64,000 bases of DNA from NCBI GenBank assembly GCA_000987045.1, contig LAKY01000008.1, positions 44,443 through 108,442 of the forward strand. The letters are read 5' to 3'. The translations under genes were made by a program, and so were the position numbers. This stretch comes from Clostridiales bacterium PH28_bin88. Its GTDB lineage: Bacteria > Bacillota > PH28-bin88. This document shows, in pieces, positions 55,707 through 64,000 of the stretch (the first letter of the stretch is position 1; every line of letters begins with the position of its first letter). The notes below the pieces were generated by a model, which saw only the letters and a list, made by a program, of their open reading frames with translations, was not told the DNA's origin and did not search any database.

Positions 55707-58223
55707 CTAACCCTCCCACCTAGCTATTTCCACCAGACAACTGTTAGCCGCCATGCCAGGAGCATGCTTGGAAATCATGCGTCCCGGCAGCAAAAGGTTA
55801 ATACATCCACCCCTGTCAGGGCTGTATGCCTTACCTGGTTCTAAGGGGTCATACCGGCCCGACGAGGTATAGCAGTGGACTACACCAGGCGTGACACGTT
55901 CGGTTACATGAGCTATACCCAGTACAGTGCCCCTGTCATTGTAAACTTTGACAATATCTCCTTCCTTAATGCCCCTTTCCTCCGCCTGACCCGGGTGGAG
56001 CCGGACAACAATCCAGGCGTTACCGTTCTTTTTAATGCGGTGCCCGGGAATATCTGCCAGCCAGGGGCAATGCGCGTCGTAGTGGGTATGATAGGAGAAC
56101 CGTGGATGCGGCGAAATCAGGTGGAGAGGGTACTTCTTATAAAGCTCAGACCTGTGCCCTTCCCAGCTAGGGATATAACGAGCCAAAGGGGCGCGCTCCT
56201 TATCGTCCGGAAAATGCCTGGACAGACTTTGGGAAACAAATTCAATCTTGCCGGAATAGGAACCCAAGCCGCTTGTCCTAGGCGCCATACGGTCCGGCGT
56301 GTCCCGCTCCCTGCCTTCATAGAACCATCTCAGGGCGGGGGTGGGGTTGTAATCTTCAGGAACCGGCACTATGAAGTAACCCTTTTCCTTGAACTCTTCG
56401 AAGGAAATGTACTCGGGCAAATCTGATCTGTCAAAGAACTTCTTAATCCAGTCTTCCTCCGTGTTTCCTTCGGTAAATGCATCTTTAAACCCGAGCCTGT
56501 CCGCCAGTTCTGTGAAAATGGCGTAATCCGACTTCGATTCGTACAGCGGCTCGATGCATTTCTTCTGGTAGACGATTACCCTGTAGTTGTTGCCGTTAGA
56601 GGCGTGGTATGAGTACCCGCCGGCGTTGGCCAGTTCCCCGATGTCATTGCGTTCGAAGTTGGTGCAGGCGGGCAGGATGATGTCCGCAAACCTTGTTTCC
56701 GGATCCATCCAGATGTTCTGGTTGACTACCGTTTCCAGCTTGGGACTCTGGTAGGCTTGCACCCACTTGTTGGTATCCGTCATGGTACCGATGAAAGATC
56801 CGCCGTAACGGTAGAACAGCTTGACCTCAGAATGGCCTTCCATGGGGTAGGTGTACGGGATAAACTGCTGTTCAATTGACTTACCGCAGAAACCCTCACC
56901 CACCCAGCTCACTGGTGGGTTGAGGATAGCATCCGGGAAGGAAAGCCTGTAAAGCCGTTGCTTAACAGGGTTAACTGCCGTCTTCTTGGCAACACTGCCG
57001 GGTGTCCCGTCGCCGGTAATTTTACCTTCCGGATCGGCATACCCCGGGAAGAAAAATTCACCATTAAAGGGTGCACCCAGTTGCCCGCCCCAAATGTTTA
57101 CGCCGGGCTTGCCCATACCTTGCATAGCCTGCAGGTAAATCATTAACCGGGCCCATTCGTGGCCGTACGCCGTGCGGCAGGCCCCGCCGAACCCGCCGCG
57201 CACACCAGTGCCGAGCATGACCTTCTTTCTGGCCCATTCCCTGGCCAGCGCCCTGGTTACGGCAGCGGAAACGCCGGATTCAGCTTCCGCCCACTGCGGG
57301 GTTTTGGGAACGCCGTCCTCCTCACCCAGGACATACGCCTTGAATTGCTCGAAACCGTGGGTCCGCCCCGCTACATACTCCTGGTCGTAAGTACCTTCGG
57401 TCAACCACACGTAGGCAATCGCCAGGGCGAGCGCCGCGTCGGTGCCGGGCCTGGGCGCAATCCACTTGTCCGCGTAGCGTACCGCGGTATAGTTGCAGAA
57501 CGGGTCGATGAACACCTGTTTCTTGCCCAGCTGCTTCATCCACACCCGCCAGATAGCGGCTTCTTGAGCACAGTACCCACCCCTGACAGTATCTGGGTCG
57601 TTAGACCACCACACAAACATGTCGCTATGATTAAGGGCGTCCTCTAGCAGATCATACTGTTCCAGGCATCCAAGCCTCCAAGGGAAGCCATAAGTATGAA
57701 TGGCGCCCCAGTGCCACCCTTCCCAGCTGTCGGGGTTGTCGAATATTTGGGTATAACCCAGCAGGTTGAAGAACCTGCCGAAAGTACTCATCTTGTAACC
57801 CACCAGGCCCCAGCAGTGATGGGAGGACGTAAGGGCCGTGACGGCTTCCGGGCCGTAGTTGTTGCGCACCCGCTTTATTTCGCCGGCCACGATGTCCAGA
57901 GCCTCGTCCCAACTGATGCGACGGTAGCCGGATTTACCACGGTTTTGAGGGTTGCGTTCGCCCTCGGGGTTGAAGTCAACCCTGATCATCGGGTACTTGA
58001 TGCGGTCTTCGGAATAGATACGCGTTTTTTCAGCCAGCACAAACGGAGCCACCGTGGTTTTCCGGGGTGGGGAAAATTTTCTTCCCCCGGCATGAATAGT
58101 CCAGGGCTTCGCATCCCCCTCGTCCAGTACAATTGGTCTGACCCGTACAATCTTGCCGTCCTTCACGTGGACAAATACAGCACCGCCTACAGTACAGTTC
58201 GTGAATATCTCTTCCCTGCCCAT
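55707..58223 (-). CDS. Pyrogallol-phloroglucinol transhydroxylase-like large subunit
   Basis: This 838-residue bis-MGD protein lacks any N-terminal FeS cysteine cluster, as in the transhydroxylase large subunit of Pelobacter acidigallici and the related resorcinol hydroxylase. It has TSSHHCWGLVGYKMSTFGRF, SWEGWHWGAIHTYGFPWRLG, WWSNDPDTVRGGY and YGHEWARL. The neighbouring small subunit with a C-terminal Ig-like domain strengthens the call. The family moves a hydroxyl between trihydroxybenzenes or hydroxylates resorcinol, so the exact substrate (pyrogallol, resorcinol, hydroxyhydroquinone) is open. Confidence 0.87.
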   Translation of the reverse strand: MGREEIFTNCTVGGAVFVHVKDGKIVRVRPIVLDEGDAKPWTIHAGGRKFSPPRKTTVAPFVLAEKTRIYSEDRIKYPMIRVDFNPEGERNPQNRGKSGYRRISWDEALDIVAGEIKRVRNNYGPEAVTALTSSHHCWGLVGYKMSTFGRFFNLLGYTQIFDNPDSWEGWHWGAIHTYGFPWRLGCLEQYDLLEDALNHSDMFVWWSNDPDTVRGGYCAQEAAIWRVWMKQLGKKQVFIDPFCNYTAVRYADKWIAPRPGTDAALALAIAYVWLTEGTYDQEYVAGRTHGFEQFKAYVLGEEDGVPKTPQWAEAESGVSAAVTRALAREWARKKVMLGTGVRGGFGGACRTAYGHEWARLMIYLQAMQGMGKPGVNIWGGQLGAPFNGEFFFPGYADPEGKITGDGTPGSVAKKTAVNPVKQRLYRLSFPDAILNPPVSWVGEGFCGKSIEQQFIPYTYPMEGHSEVKLFYRYGGSFIGTMTDTNKWVQAYQSPKLETVVNQNIWMDPETRFADIILPACTNFERNDIGELANAGGYSYHASNGNNYRVIVYQKKCIEPLYESKSDYAIFTELADRLGFKDAFTEGNTEEDWIKKFFDRSDLPEYISFEEFKEKGYFIVPVPEDYNPTPALRWFYEGRERDTPDRMAPRTSGLGSYSGKIEFVSQSLSRHFPDDKERAPLARYIPSWEGHRSELYKKYPLHLISPHPRFSYHTHYDAHCPWLADIPGHRIKKNGNAWIVVRLHPGQAEERGIKEGDIVKVYNDRGTVLGIAHVTERVTPGVVHCYTSSGRYDPLEPGKAYSPDRGGCINLLLPGRMISKHAPGMAANSCLVEIARWEG

Positions 58224-58277
58224 CAGACCTACAGGCCCCCTTTTTGCGCATTCTCGTCCTTCCGCTTTTTTTGGTTT

Positions 58278-58607
58278 TTAACGGGGTGCAAACAGGACGG
58301 TTTTGGGTTTGTCCTCCATATACGTGGCAAGTTCCTCGATGGTGCCATATTTCATGCAGTTGGCCTGGCAGTGTTTAACGCATGCCGGTTGGAGGCCGTC
58401 TTTCGTCCGCTGGGCGCAAAGATTGCAAAGGTCCGTTGGAAAAGGAATATAGTCGATGGCTATCTTATTGAAGGTTTCCAGCACGATCTCGTTTACTTTA
58501 ATGCCCCACCTGCCCACGGGAAAGTTCCGCTCCTGTTTACAGGCCACCTCGCAAGTATGACAACCCGTGCAAAACTCGTAGTCAACGAGCAAACCGTAAC
58601 GCGCCAT
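58278..58607 (-). CDS. FeS electron-transfer subunit for the 58609 enzyme
   Basis: About 109 residues starting MARYGLLVDYEFCTGC, with two [4Fe-4S] motifs: CTGCHTCEVACK and CNLCAQRT...ACVKHCQANC. ATG 58607 starts one base after the catalytic-subunit stop with AAGGAG upstream. It is shorter than the 54862 subunit and lacks the third cluster and Ig-like domain. It should wire the upstream Mo/W enzyme to a redox partner. Confidence 0.88.
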   Translation of the reverse strand: MARYGLLVDYEFCTGCHTCEVACKQERNFPVGRWGIKVNEIVLETFNKIAIDYIPFPTDLCNLCAQRTKDGLQPACVKHCQANCMKYGTIEELATYMEDKPKTVLFAPR

Positions 58608-58608
58608 C

Positions 58609-60879
58609 CTATTTCTCTCCTTCCTTTCGTAACCGGCAAAGGATTGTCTTGTAGGCTCCCCCGCCAAACCCTGACTTGCTCTGTGTTCCGGTGGGAATCA
58701 ACTGGTTACAGTTGTAGTCCCAGATACCGTACAGGTTGGGTTCCCGGCCGTCCGTCTCGGGCAGCCACCACCCGTGGGGCACCATCACAACTTTCGGGTG
58801 AATGGTTGGCGTGACTTTCGCCTTGCGCTTGATCCTGCCGCGCCGGTTCTCTACCCACACCCATTCTCCGTCCTCGATGCCCAGTTGCCTGGCCACCTGC
58901 GGGTTAATTTCCACAATCGGATCCGGGTCAATCTCACGCAACCAGGGGATCATCCGGTGCTCCGCGTGGAAGTACACCGGCGACCTGCGCCCCGTGGCCA
59001 TTACCAGTGGGTATTCCTTAAAAAGGTCGGGCGTACGCAGTTCACTCTCAGGGGGTTCTTCATAATACGGCAATGGGTCGAGGCCCCACTCGTCGTATTT
59101 GGAACAGTGGAACTCGATCTTGCCTGTCGGCGTGTTGAAGCCAGGCTTCCGGTCATGCCGTAGCAGCCCCTTCTCATGCCGGTAGTAAGGCTTCCAGGGG
59201 GTTTCATCCGGAGCATATTCCCAGCTTCCTTGAGCCGCCAGTTCATCGTAGGTCTTGCCTGAGGGTTTAAGCCGTTCGTCGATCAGGTCTTTTACCGTCT
59301 CCCAGGGAACTGCCTTCGGGTTGAAGCGTTTAGCCAGTTCAAAGTTGATCTCCCAGTCGGATTTGCACTCACCCACTTTAATAGCAGTTACAATTACACT
59401 AAGAGGCGCCCACCACGACCGCCAGCTTTGCTTTTCTGCAAAACTGGCAACAGGCAACACAATATCAGCCAATGCCTGGCTAGTCGGGTTAAGGAAGGTA
59501 TCCGCAACCACGATGAAGTCAAGCTTTTTCAAGGCTTCATAATGCTTCCTGGTATCTGCCGCTTGCCCACCCAGGATATTAGTGGTCTGGATCCATGCCG
59601 CTTTTACAGGATACGGGTCGCCCGTTAAAATCTGGTCGATAGCCATATCCGGCTGGGCCCAACCGCGGAAGTTTTTCACCATCGGGTAGGTGCTTGCGCC
59701 AATACGCTTTTCCGAAAGTTTCTTGACGAATTCTTCACCGTACAGGTCAGTCAGGTCCTTGGTATTCCAAGGATAGGTAATTACGCCATGGGATGTCTTG
59801 GCAAATACGTTGCCGCCTGGGTTATCAACGTTGCCTGTAAGGCACCACAGGTAGATAATCGCCTGAGCCACAGTGGTACCCTCAGGACACTGGTCGATAG
59901 GCAGTCCCCAGTGAATTGCCGCGGGTTTAGCGGTAGCATATAAACGAGCTGCTTTGACTATTTCTTCTTCAGGAATCCAGGTAATGGCGGAAACCCTTTC
60001 GGGAGTATAGCTCTGTACACGTTCTTTCAATTCCTCGAAGCCATATGTCCATTTCTCAACAAATTCCTTGTCGTATAAACCTTCGTTGATAATCACATGC
60101 ATCATGGCCAGCGCCAACGCTCCGTCGGTTCCCGGCCTGATCTGCAGGTGTTGTTTCGCTCGAGAAGCAAACCAGGTTACCCGCGGGTCGATCACGATTA
60201 ACTTGGATCCTCTCTTCATACACTCTACAATCCAATGACCTTGAAAAGCATCGGGACAACCGGACATGGGGTTCTGGCCCCAGACAATGATCACCTTGGG
60301 CGGCTCCCACCGGGGATCATCATACCTTTTCTCAAAAAACTGGCTGCAATCCGCCACCGCCACATCACCTAGGGTGGCGTTCATCGCGCCTAGCCGGGGC
60401 GTGTAGCAGGACTGGCCGGCCAAACCCAACTGGGACCAATTGGGGCTGCCGAAGGCGTAAGCCAGGAAGGAGATAGGGCCACCTATATCCCGGCCGGTCC
60501 CCTGGCAAAAGATGACTGCCTCGGCCCCGTATTCCCGCTTCACCTCATTGAACTTCTCCTCAATTGTATCGTAGGCCTCGTCCCATGAGATGCGTGTCCA
60601 CTTGCCTTCGCCACGTGCACCGGTACGCTTCATTGGGAAAGTCAGCCTATCAGGGTGATATATATACTGGGTAACCGCGAGCAATCGCGGGCACACCCGC
60701 CCCTGGTTCCAGGGATGGTCCTCATCTCCTTCTACTTTCACCAGCCTTTCGTTCTCTACGAAAAGCTTTGCGCCGCACCCCCCGTGACAACCTGGGCCGG
60801 GTGACCATACAGTGGTACGCACAACTTTTTGATTGGAATTCCTGTCGCTGCTGCTCAATGCCCTACCCTCCCCTGACAA
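58609..60879 (-). CDS. Mo/W-bis-MGD oxidoreductase catalytic subunit, paralogue 2
   Basis: The 756-residue protein is a close paralogue of the 52581 gene (same GPGCHGGCGAK cluster region missing the first Cys, same GQSCYTPRLGAM metal-ligand segment and the same ending QSKSGFGGGAYKTILCRLRK). It is followed by a dedicated FeS subunit, unlike paralogue 1, and preceded by the SDR gene after 3 bp. Function might be reductive dehydroxylation or hydroxylation of a polyphenol; this is inference. Confidence 0.88.
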   Translation of the reverse strand: MSGEGRALSSSDRNSNQKVVRTTVWSPGPGCHGGCGAKLFVENERLVKVEGDEDHPWNQGRVCPRLLAVTQYIYHPDRLTFPMKRTGARGEGKWTRISWDEAYDTIEEKFNEVKREYGAEAVIFCQGTGRDIGGPISFLAYAFGSPNWSQLGLAGQSCYTPRLGAMNATLGDVAVADCSQFFEKRYDDPRWEPPKVIIVWGQNPMSGCPDAFQGHWIVECMKRGSKLIVIDPRVTWFASRAKQHLQIRPGTDGALALAMMHVIINEGLYDKEFVEKWTYGFEELKERVQSYTPERVSAITWIPEEEIVKAARLYATAKPAAIHWGLPIDQCPEGTTVAQAIIYLWCLTGNVDNPGGNVFAKTSHGVITYPWNTKDLTDLYGEEFVKKLSEKRIGASTYPMVKNFRGWAQPDMAIDQILTGDPYPVKAAWIQTTNILGGQAADTRKHYEALKKLDFIVVADTFLNPTSQALADIVLPVASFAEKQSWRSWWAPLSVIVTAIKVGECKSDWEINFELAKRFNPKAVPWETVKDLIDERLKPSGKTYDELAAQGSWEYAPDETPWKPYYRHEKGLLRHDRKPGFNTPTGKIEFHCSKYDEWGLDPLPYYEEPPESELRTPDLFKEYPLVMATGRRSPVYFHAEHRMIPWLREIDPDPIVEINPQVARQLGIEDGEWVWVENRRGRIKRKAKVTPTIHPKVVMVPHGWWLPETDGREPNLYGIWDYNCNQLIPTGTQSKSGFGGGAYKTILCRLRKEGEK

Positions 60880-60882
60880 GAT

Positions 60883-61653
60883 TTAGCCGATGGCAGTCAA
60901 ACCGCCGTCAACATATACGATCTGGCCAGTTAGAAAGTCAGAAGCGGGGCTGGCAAGGAAAACAGCGGCGCCAACCATGTCCTCCGGCACTCCAAGGCGG
61001 CCAAGGGGAATGTTTCGCAGATATTTTTCCGTGCGCCCCGGTTCCTGCATCTGTTTCTCAGTTAACTTGGTAGCTACCAACGCCGGTCCGATGGCGTTGA
61101 CATTTACGTTAAAGGGAGCCCATTCCGCGGCGAGGCACCGGGTAATCATGTCTACAGCACCCTTGGTACCACAATAAGCACTATTGCCGCCGCTGTTAGC
61201 CCGGATTCCCCTGACAGACGAAACATTAATCACCTTACCCCTACGATTCTGAGTCATTACCTTGCCAAAATGCTTACATGCGATCATGGTTCCCGTCACG
61301 TTTACATCGAAGAGGCGTTTCCACTCCTCCATGGGAAAGTCCAGCGCCTGTGCCTTTGTGTTGTAACCCTGAGAATTTACCAGAATATCCACCGTACCGA
61401 ATTTATCCAGTACTTTCCCGACCAGTTGGATTACACTATCTTCTTGGGTGACATCAACCGAAAAGGCAGCGGTTTCGACGCCGGCTTCTGTGGCGATAGA
61501 CCTGGCCTCCTCTTTGATTTGTTCCAGTTTGCGACTCGCTACCACCACCCTGGCGCCCTGTTTTGCCAGCCCAAGGGCAATAGCTCCGCCAATACCACCT
61601 GCACCGCCAATGACTACGGCCACTTTACCGGTTAGGTCAAACAGACCTGTCAT
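60883..61653 (-). CDS. Short-chain dehydrogenase/reductase, candidate phloroglucinol reductase
   Basis: A 256-residue classical SDR with cofactor motif VIGGAGGIGGAIALGL, VNSQGYN (NNAG-like), catalytic Ser in NVSSVRGIR, YCGTK (Tyr-x3-Lys) and C-terminal GQIVYVDGGLTAIG. Position between a trihydroxybenzene transhydroxylase-type cluster and a BKACE lyase makes phloroglucinol reductase the natural guess; a 3-hydroxyacid dehydrogenase is an alternative. Confidence 0.85.
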   Translation of the reverse strand: MTGLFDLTGKVAVVIGGAGGIGGAIALGLAKQGARVVVASRKLEQIKEEARSIATEAGVETAAFSVDVTQEDSVIQLVGKVLDKFGTVDILVNSQGYNTKAQALDFPMEEWKRLFDVNVTGTMIACKHFGKVMTQNRRGKVINVSSVRGIRANSGGNSAYCGTKGAVDMITRCLAAEWAPFNVNVNAIGPALVATKLTEKQMQEPGRTEKYLRNIPLGRLGVPEDMVGAAVFLASPASDFLTGQIVYVDGGLTAIG

Positions 61654-61670
61654 CTTGTGCTACACCTCCG

Positions 61671-62531
61671 TTAGTCCTGTAACGGTTTCAAGCCGAGGAT
61701 CTGCCTTGCTTCCTCCGGTGTGCAGGGCTCTTTGCCCAATTCCCGGGCAATCCTTACGGTTCGCGCCACCAGTTGGGCATTGCTCTTTACGAGTTCGCCC
61801 TTGGCATAGTAAATATTATCCTCCATGCCCACGCGGACGCACGTACCCGAAATCATACCCAGGGTGGTCAGGGGCGCCTGCGCGCTACCAATAGCGCAAA
61901 CATTTACGTAAGCGTCGGCAGGTATAAAGTCGAGCAAAGAATTCAAATACTTAGGCGTCGCTGGTACGGCACCCTGGTACATCATCCCCAGCACCAGATT
62001 TACGTAATAAGGCTTCTCCACCAGTCCCTTCTCAATCAGGTTCTCGACTTCACGGAACATGGCGTGGCTGTATACTTCCATCTCCGGTTTAATGCCCATT
62101 TCCTTCATTTTGATCGCCCAGGTCTCGATGTCTTTCCGTGAATTGCACCAGGGCACCCCCTCGTAAGGGCCGGAAATACGCATCATCGTGCCCATATTAA
62201 GCGACGCGATTTCCGGACCCGCCTTGAGGCACTCGATACGTTCTTCTAAAGAAAGATTTGGGCCGCCACCGGTGGTGTAGTTCAAGACAATATCGCAGCG
62301 GGCTCTTATTTTGTCGTGGATCTCCTGGAACACCTCCCGGCTGCCAGTAGGTGTCCCCTGAGGATCTCTGGCGTGGATATGGCAGATGGCAGCACCCTCG
62401 TTATAACACTCGTAGGCAGTCTGCGCGATTTCGTCCGGCTGTTCAGGGAGATTGGGGTTTTGTGCCTTTCTGGTGATTGCTCCTGTGGTGGCGACTGTAA
62501 TAATGACTTTATTTGCAGGTAACTTAAGCAT
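61671..62531 (-). CDS. BKACE-family (DUF849) beta-keto acid cleavage enzyme
   Basis: A 286-residue PF05853 TIM-barrel protein with the zinc motif AICHIHARD and NYTTGGG, GSAQAPLTTL and RVGMEDNIYY segments. BKACE enzymes condense a beta-keto acid with acetyl-CoA to yield acetoacetate and a new CoA ester. In clostridial phloroglucinol catabolism a member (triacetate acetoacetate-lyase) cleaves 3,5-dioxohexanoate, which would fit the CoA-transferase and thiolase here. Confidence 0.9.
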   Translation of the reverse strand: MLKLPANKVIITVATTGAITRKAQNPNLPEQPDEIAQTAYECYNEGAAICHIHARDPQGTPTGSREVFQEIHDKIRARCDIVLNYTTGGGPNLSLEERIECLKAGPEIASLNMGTMMRISGPYEGVPWCNSRKDIETWAIKMKEMGIKPEMEVYSHAMFREVENLIEKGLVEKPYYVNLVLGMMYQGAVPATPKYLNSLLDFIPADAYVNVCAIGSAQAPLTTLGMISGTCVRVGMEDNIYYAKGELVKSNAQLVARTVRIARELGKEPCTPEEARQILGLKPLQD

Positions 62532-62551
62532 TTAATGCCCCTCCTGGATCA

Positions 62552-63502
62552 TTACTTTAATATAAAGTCAATACCTTTAAATACTTTCATCAGATTCATA
62601 TCCCGCTCTTTCAATATTTCTTCCAGACTCCTGCCGCTATAGTCGTAAAAACCCTTACCCGTTTTTACTCCCAGGTGACCTTTCTCTACCCTGTCAAAAA
62701 GGCTACGAGGCCGGTTTTCCATGGGCGGTTCGATAAACTGGTCGTTCTCGAGGTTCTTCGCGCTGAGGTCAAGGCCCGTAAAGTCATAACGCTGTACCAC
62801 GCCCAGTACCATCATGCGAGGAGCGATACTTGCCTTCACGGCCAGATCCAGTTGCTCCGGAGTAATGTATCCGTTATCCAGCAGGAAAAATATCTCCCTG
62901 CCAAGAATACGTTGAATGCGGTTGATAACAAAGCCAGGGACAAACTTTTCCATCAATACGGGAGTTTTCCCTATGGTTTTAAGGAAATCCATGGTCAACT
63001 GAACCGTTGCATCCGATGTCTCTGGCCCCCGGACCACTTCGACCAGAGGGATTATATGCGGTGGTGCGAACCAGTGAGCAATTATTGTTTGCTGCAGCCT
63101 GGCGGGAACCATTAGCTCATAGATGTTGAGGTAGGAGGTATTACTTGCAATAATGGTATCCGGAGCACAGATCTTGTCCAGTTCAGCGTACAACTGCCGC
63201 TTGATATCCCTGTTTTCTACCACAGTCTCCACCACGTATTGCGCACCCTGCGCGGCCTCGGTGACAGAGTCGGTAAATTTAATCCGCTGCATAATCGAGT
63301 CAACCTGGTCTGCTGGCAGCAAACCTGCTTCCACCATGGTTCCAAGGTTCGTTCTGATTATCGAATACGCCTTGTCAAGGGTTTCCCGGCGCCTGGAATA
63401 GAGCTTTACTCCGTAGCCGCAGGTCGCGTATGACTGGGCCAACCCAGGTCCCATGGTACCGGCACCGAGAATAGCAACTTCCCTGATGTCCTCCAATTTC
63501 AT
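62552..63502 (-). CDS. 3-hydroxyacid (3-hydroxyacyl-CoA-like) dehydrogenase
   Basis: The protein has an N-terminal NAD-binding site (VAILGAGTMGPGLAQSYATC) and the catalytic stretch AHWFAPPHIIPLVEVVRGP. The PPxxxPLVE pattern resembles carnitine and gulonate dehydrogenases that act on free hydroxyacids rather than CoA esters. Oxidation of 3-hydroxy-5-oxohexanoate to triacetate is therefore possible. I choose ATG 63502 (AAGGTGG upstream, after the cupin stop) over 63535. Confidence 0.88.
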   Translation of the reverse strand: MKLEDIREVAILGAGTMGPGLAQSYATCGYGVKLYSRRRETLDKAYSIIRTNLGTMVEAGLLPADQVDSIMQRIKFTDSVTEAAQGAQYVVETVVENRDIKRQLYAELDKICAPDTIIASNTSYLNIYELMVPARLQQTIIAHWFAPPHIIPLVEVVRGPETSDATVQLTMDFLKTIGKTPVLMEKFVPGFVINRIQRILGREIFFLLDNGYITPEQLDLAVKASIAPRMMVLGVVQRYDFTGLDLSAKNLENDQFIEPPMENRPRSLFDRVEKGHLGVKTGKGFYDYSGRSLEEILKERDMNLMKVFKGIDFILK

Positions 63503-63515
63503 CTGCTCAACCACC

Positions 63516-63851
63516 TTACCACACGTCAACCACAATTACCAATGTGGTTGCGGGCTGTACGCCATTCGTCTCAATAGAACGTTCTTCACCGGGAGCGATA
63601 TAAATCATGTCGCCTGCTTCCAGGAAGTGCTCCTCGTTCTTCCCTCTTACTGTTATCGAACCTGATAAAACATAATAGACACGTTCCTTGTCAGAAGAAG
63701 ACATCTCTCCTCCACCGTTGGGCAGGAAGTGGGAAATTGAAATCGTAAGGCGGGCTGTACCATCTTGGGGACAGATCTTCTTCATGCCCCACATATTAAA
63801 GTGTTTTTTCGCATCATAGGATGTGCCTGCGCTCGCTTTTACTGTTTTCAC
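63516..63851 (-). CDS. Small cupin protein
   Basis: A 111-residue single-domain cupin: HFLPNGGGEMSSSDKERVYY (first motif), then VLSGSITVRGK and EAGDMIYIAPGEERSIET (second motif). It lacks a full set of motif-1 His residues, so metal binding is doubtful. It precedes the dehydrogenase by 13 bp and is the first complete gene of the cluster in the window; a sensor or isomerase role is possible. Confidence 0.8.
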   Translation of the reverse strand: MKTVKASAGTSYDAKKHFNMWGMKKICPQDGTARLTISISHFLPNGGGEMSSSDKERVYYVLSGSITVRGKNEEHFLEAGDMIYIAPGEERSIETNGVQPATTLVIVVDVW

Positions 63852-63923
63852 GTGAATTTACTCCCTTTAATCCAATCTTTTCTAGGCCGGGGACTAGATG
63901 TTACACCGTCCCGGGCCCAACTT

Positions 63924-64000
63924 CTATTCTTCAATAATAGCTACAATACGAAACTTCCTTGCCGTTTTTCATGTCCTTCTTCTTTTTGCCAGTTGTTAAT
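63924..64000 (-). pseudogene. Possible cyclase C-terminal remnant at window edge
   Basis: The minus strand encodes TTGKKKKDMKNGKE in one frame and RKFRIVAIIEE-stop in another, one base apart. The end resembles the cyclase-family C-terminus and the 24-residue frame at 48987. The gene begins outside the window, so a frameshift or a different 3' gene cannot be told apart. No promoter was identified in 63852-63923. Confidence 0.3.

Overview
The window looks like chromosomal DNA of an anaerobic, probably thermophilic Firmicute of the Desulfotomaculum/Pelotomaculum/Moorella kind. The grounds are a Spo0H-type sigma factor next to YacP, RlmB, Mini-RNase III, CysS and CysE, a cysteine T-box leader, strong Shine-Dalgarno sites with frequent GTG/TTG starts, a tungstate importer and several Mo/W-bis-MGD enzymes. 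The genus is inference. Almost every intact gene is on the minus strand, so transcription runs from high to low coordinates.

Region 1 (1-14400) is a type I-C CRISPR-Cas locus. Transcribed leftward are cas3, cas5c, cas8c, cas7c, cas4, cas1 and cas2, then a leader and an array with 97 identical 32-bp repeats that runs off the left edge. One spacer encodes a YMDD reverse-transcriptase motif. One carries a perfect 22-bp internal tandem duplication.

Region 2 (14400-28000) is mixed and partly decayed: EndoQ, a tungstate ABC importer (tupABC) with a ModE-like regulator, a Fic remnant, a pRiA4b-ORF3-like protein with a small partner, coiled-coil proteins beside a hairpin-rich block, a VapBC pair with a frameshifted toxin, and the scar of a deleted Tad/secretion-like gene set (CpaB-CpaE fusion, vWA fragment). 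Two pieces of a tRNA-Thr gene at 17361 and 27643 are arranged as if an element had split such a gene.

Region 3 (28000-41400) is a defence block: a DUF3800 protein, then a five-gene leftward operon (AbrB-like regulator, DUF499 ATPase, DUF7680 protein, DUF1156 DNA methyltransferase, PLD-SNF2 helicase) resembling helicase-methylase-ATPase (Hma-like) systems, and a HEPN/MNT pair.

Region 4 (41400-47320) is housekeeping: tRNA-Thr, tRNA-fMet and tRNA-Tyr with a consensus promoter and terminator, sigH, yacP, rlmB, mrnC, cysS and cysE, with a T-box and a perfect sigma-A promoter.

Region 5 (47600-64000) is a long leftward catabolic cluster: cupin, 3-hydroxyacid dehydrogenase, BKACE-family lyase, SDR, Mo/W enzyme with FeS subunit, pyrogallol-phloroglucinol-transhydroxylase-like large and small subunits, a second paralogous Mo/W enzyme, an MFS remnant, thiolase, two cyclase-family hydrolases and a CoA-transferase. 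Read together, these fit anaerobic trihydroxybenzene breakdown through phloroglucinol, dihydrophloroglucinol, 3-hydroxy-5-oxohexanoate and triacetate to acetyl-CoA. The tungstate importer could supply the metal for the three bis-MGD enzymes.
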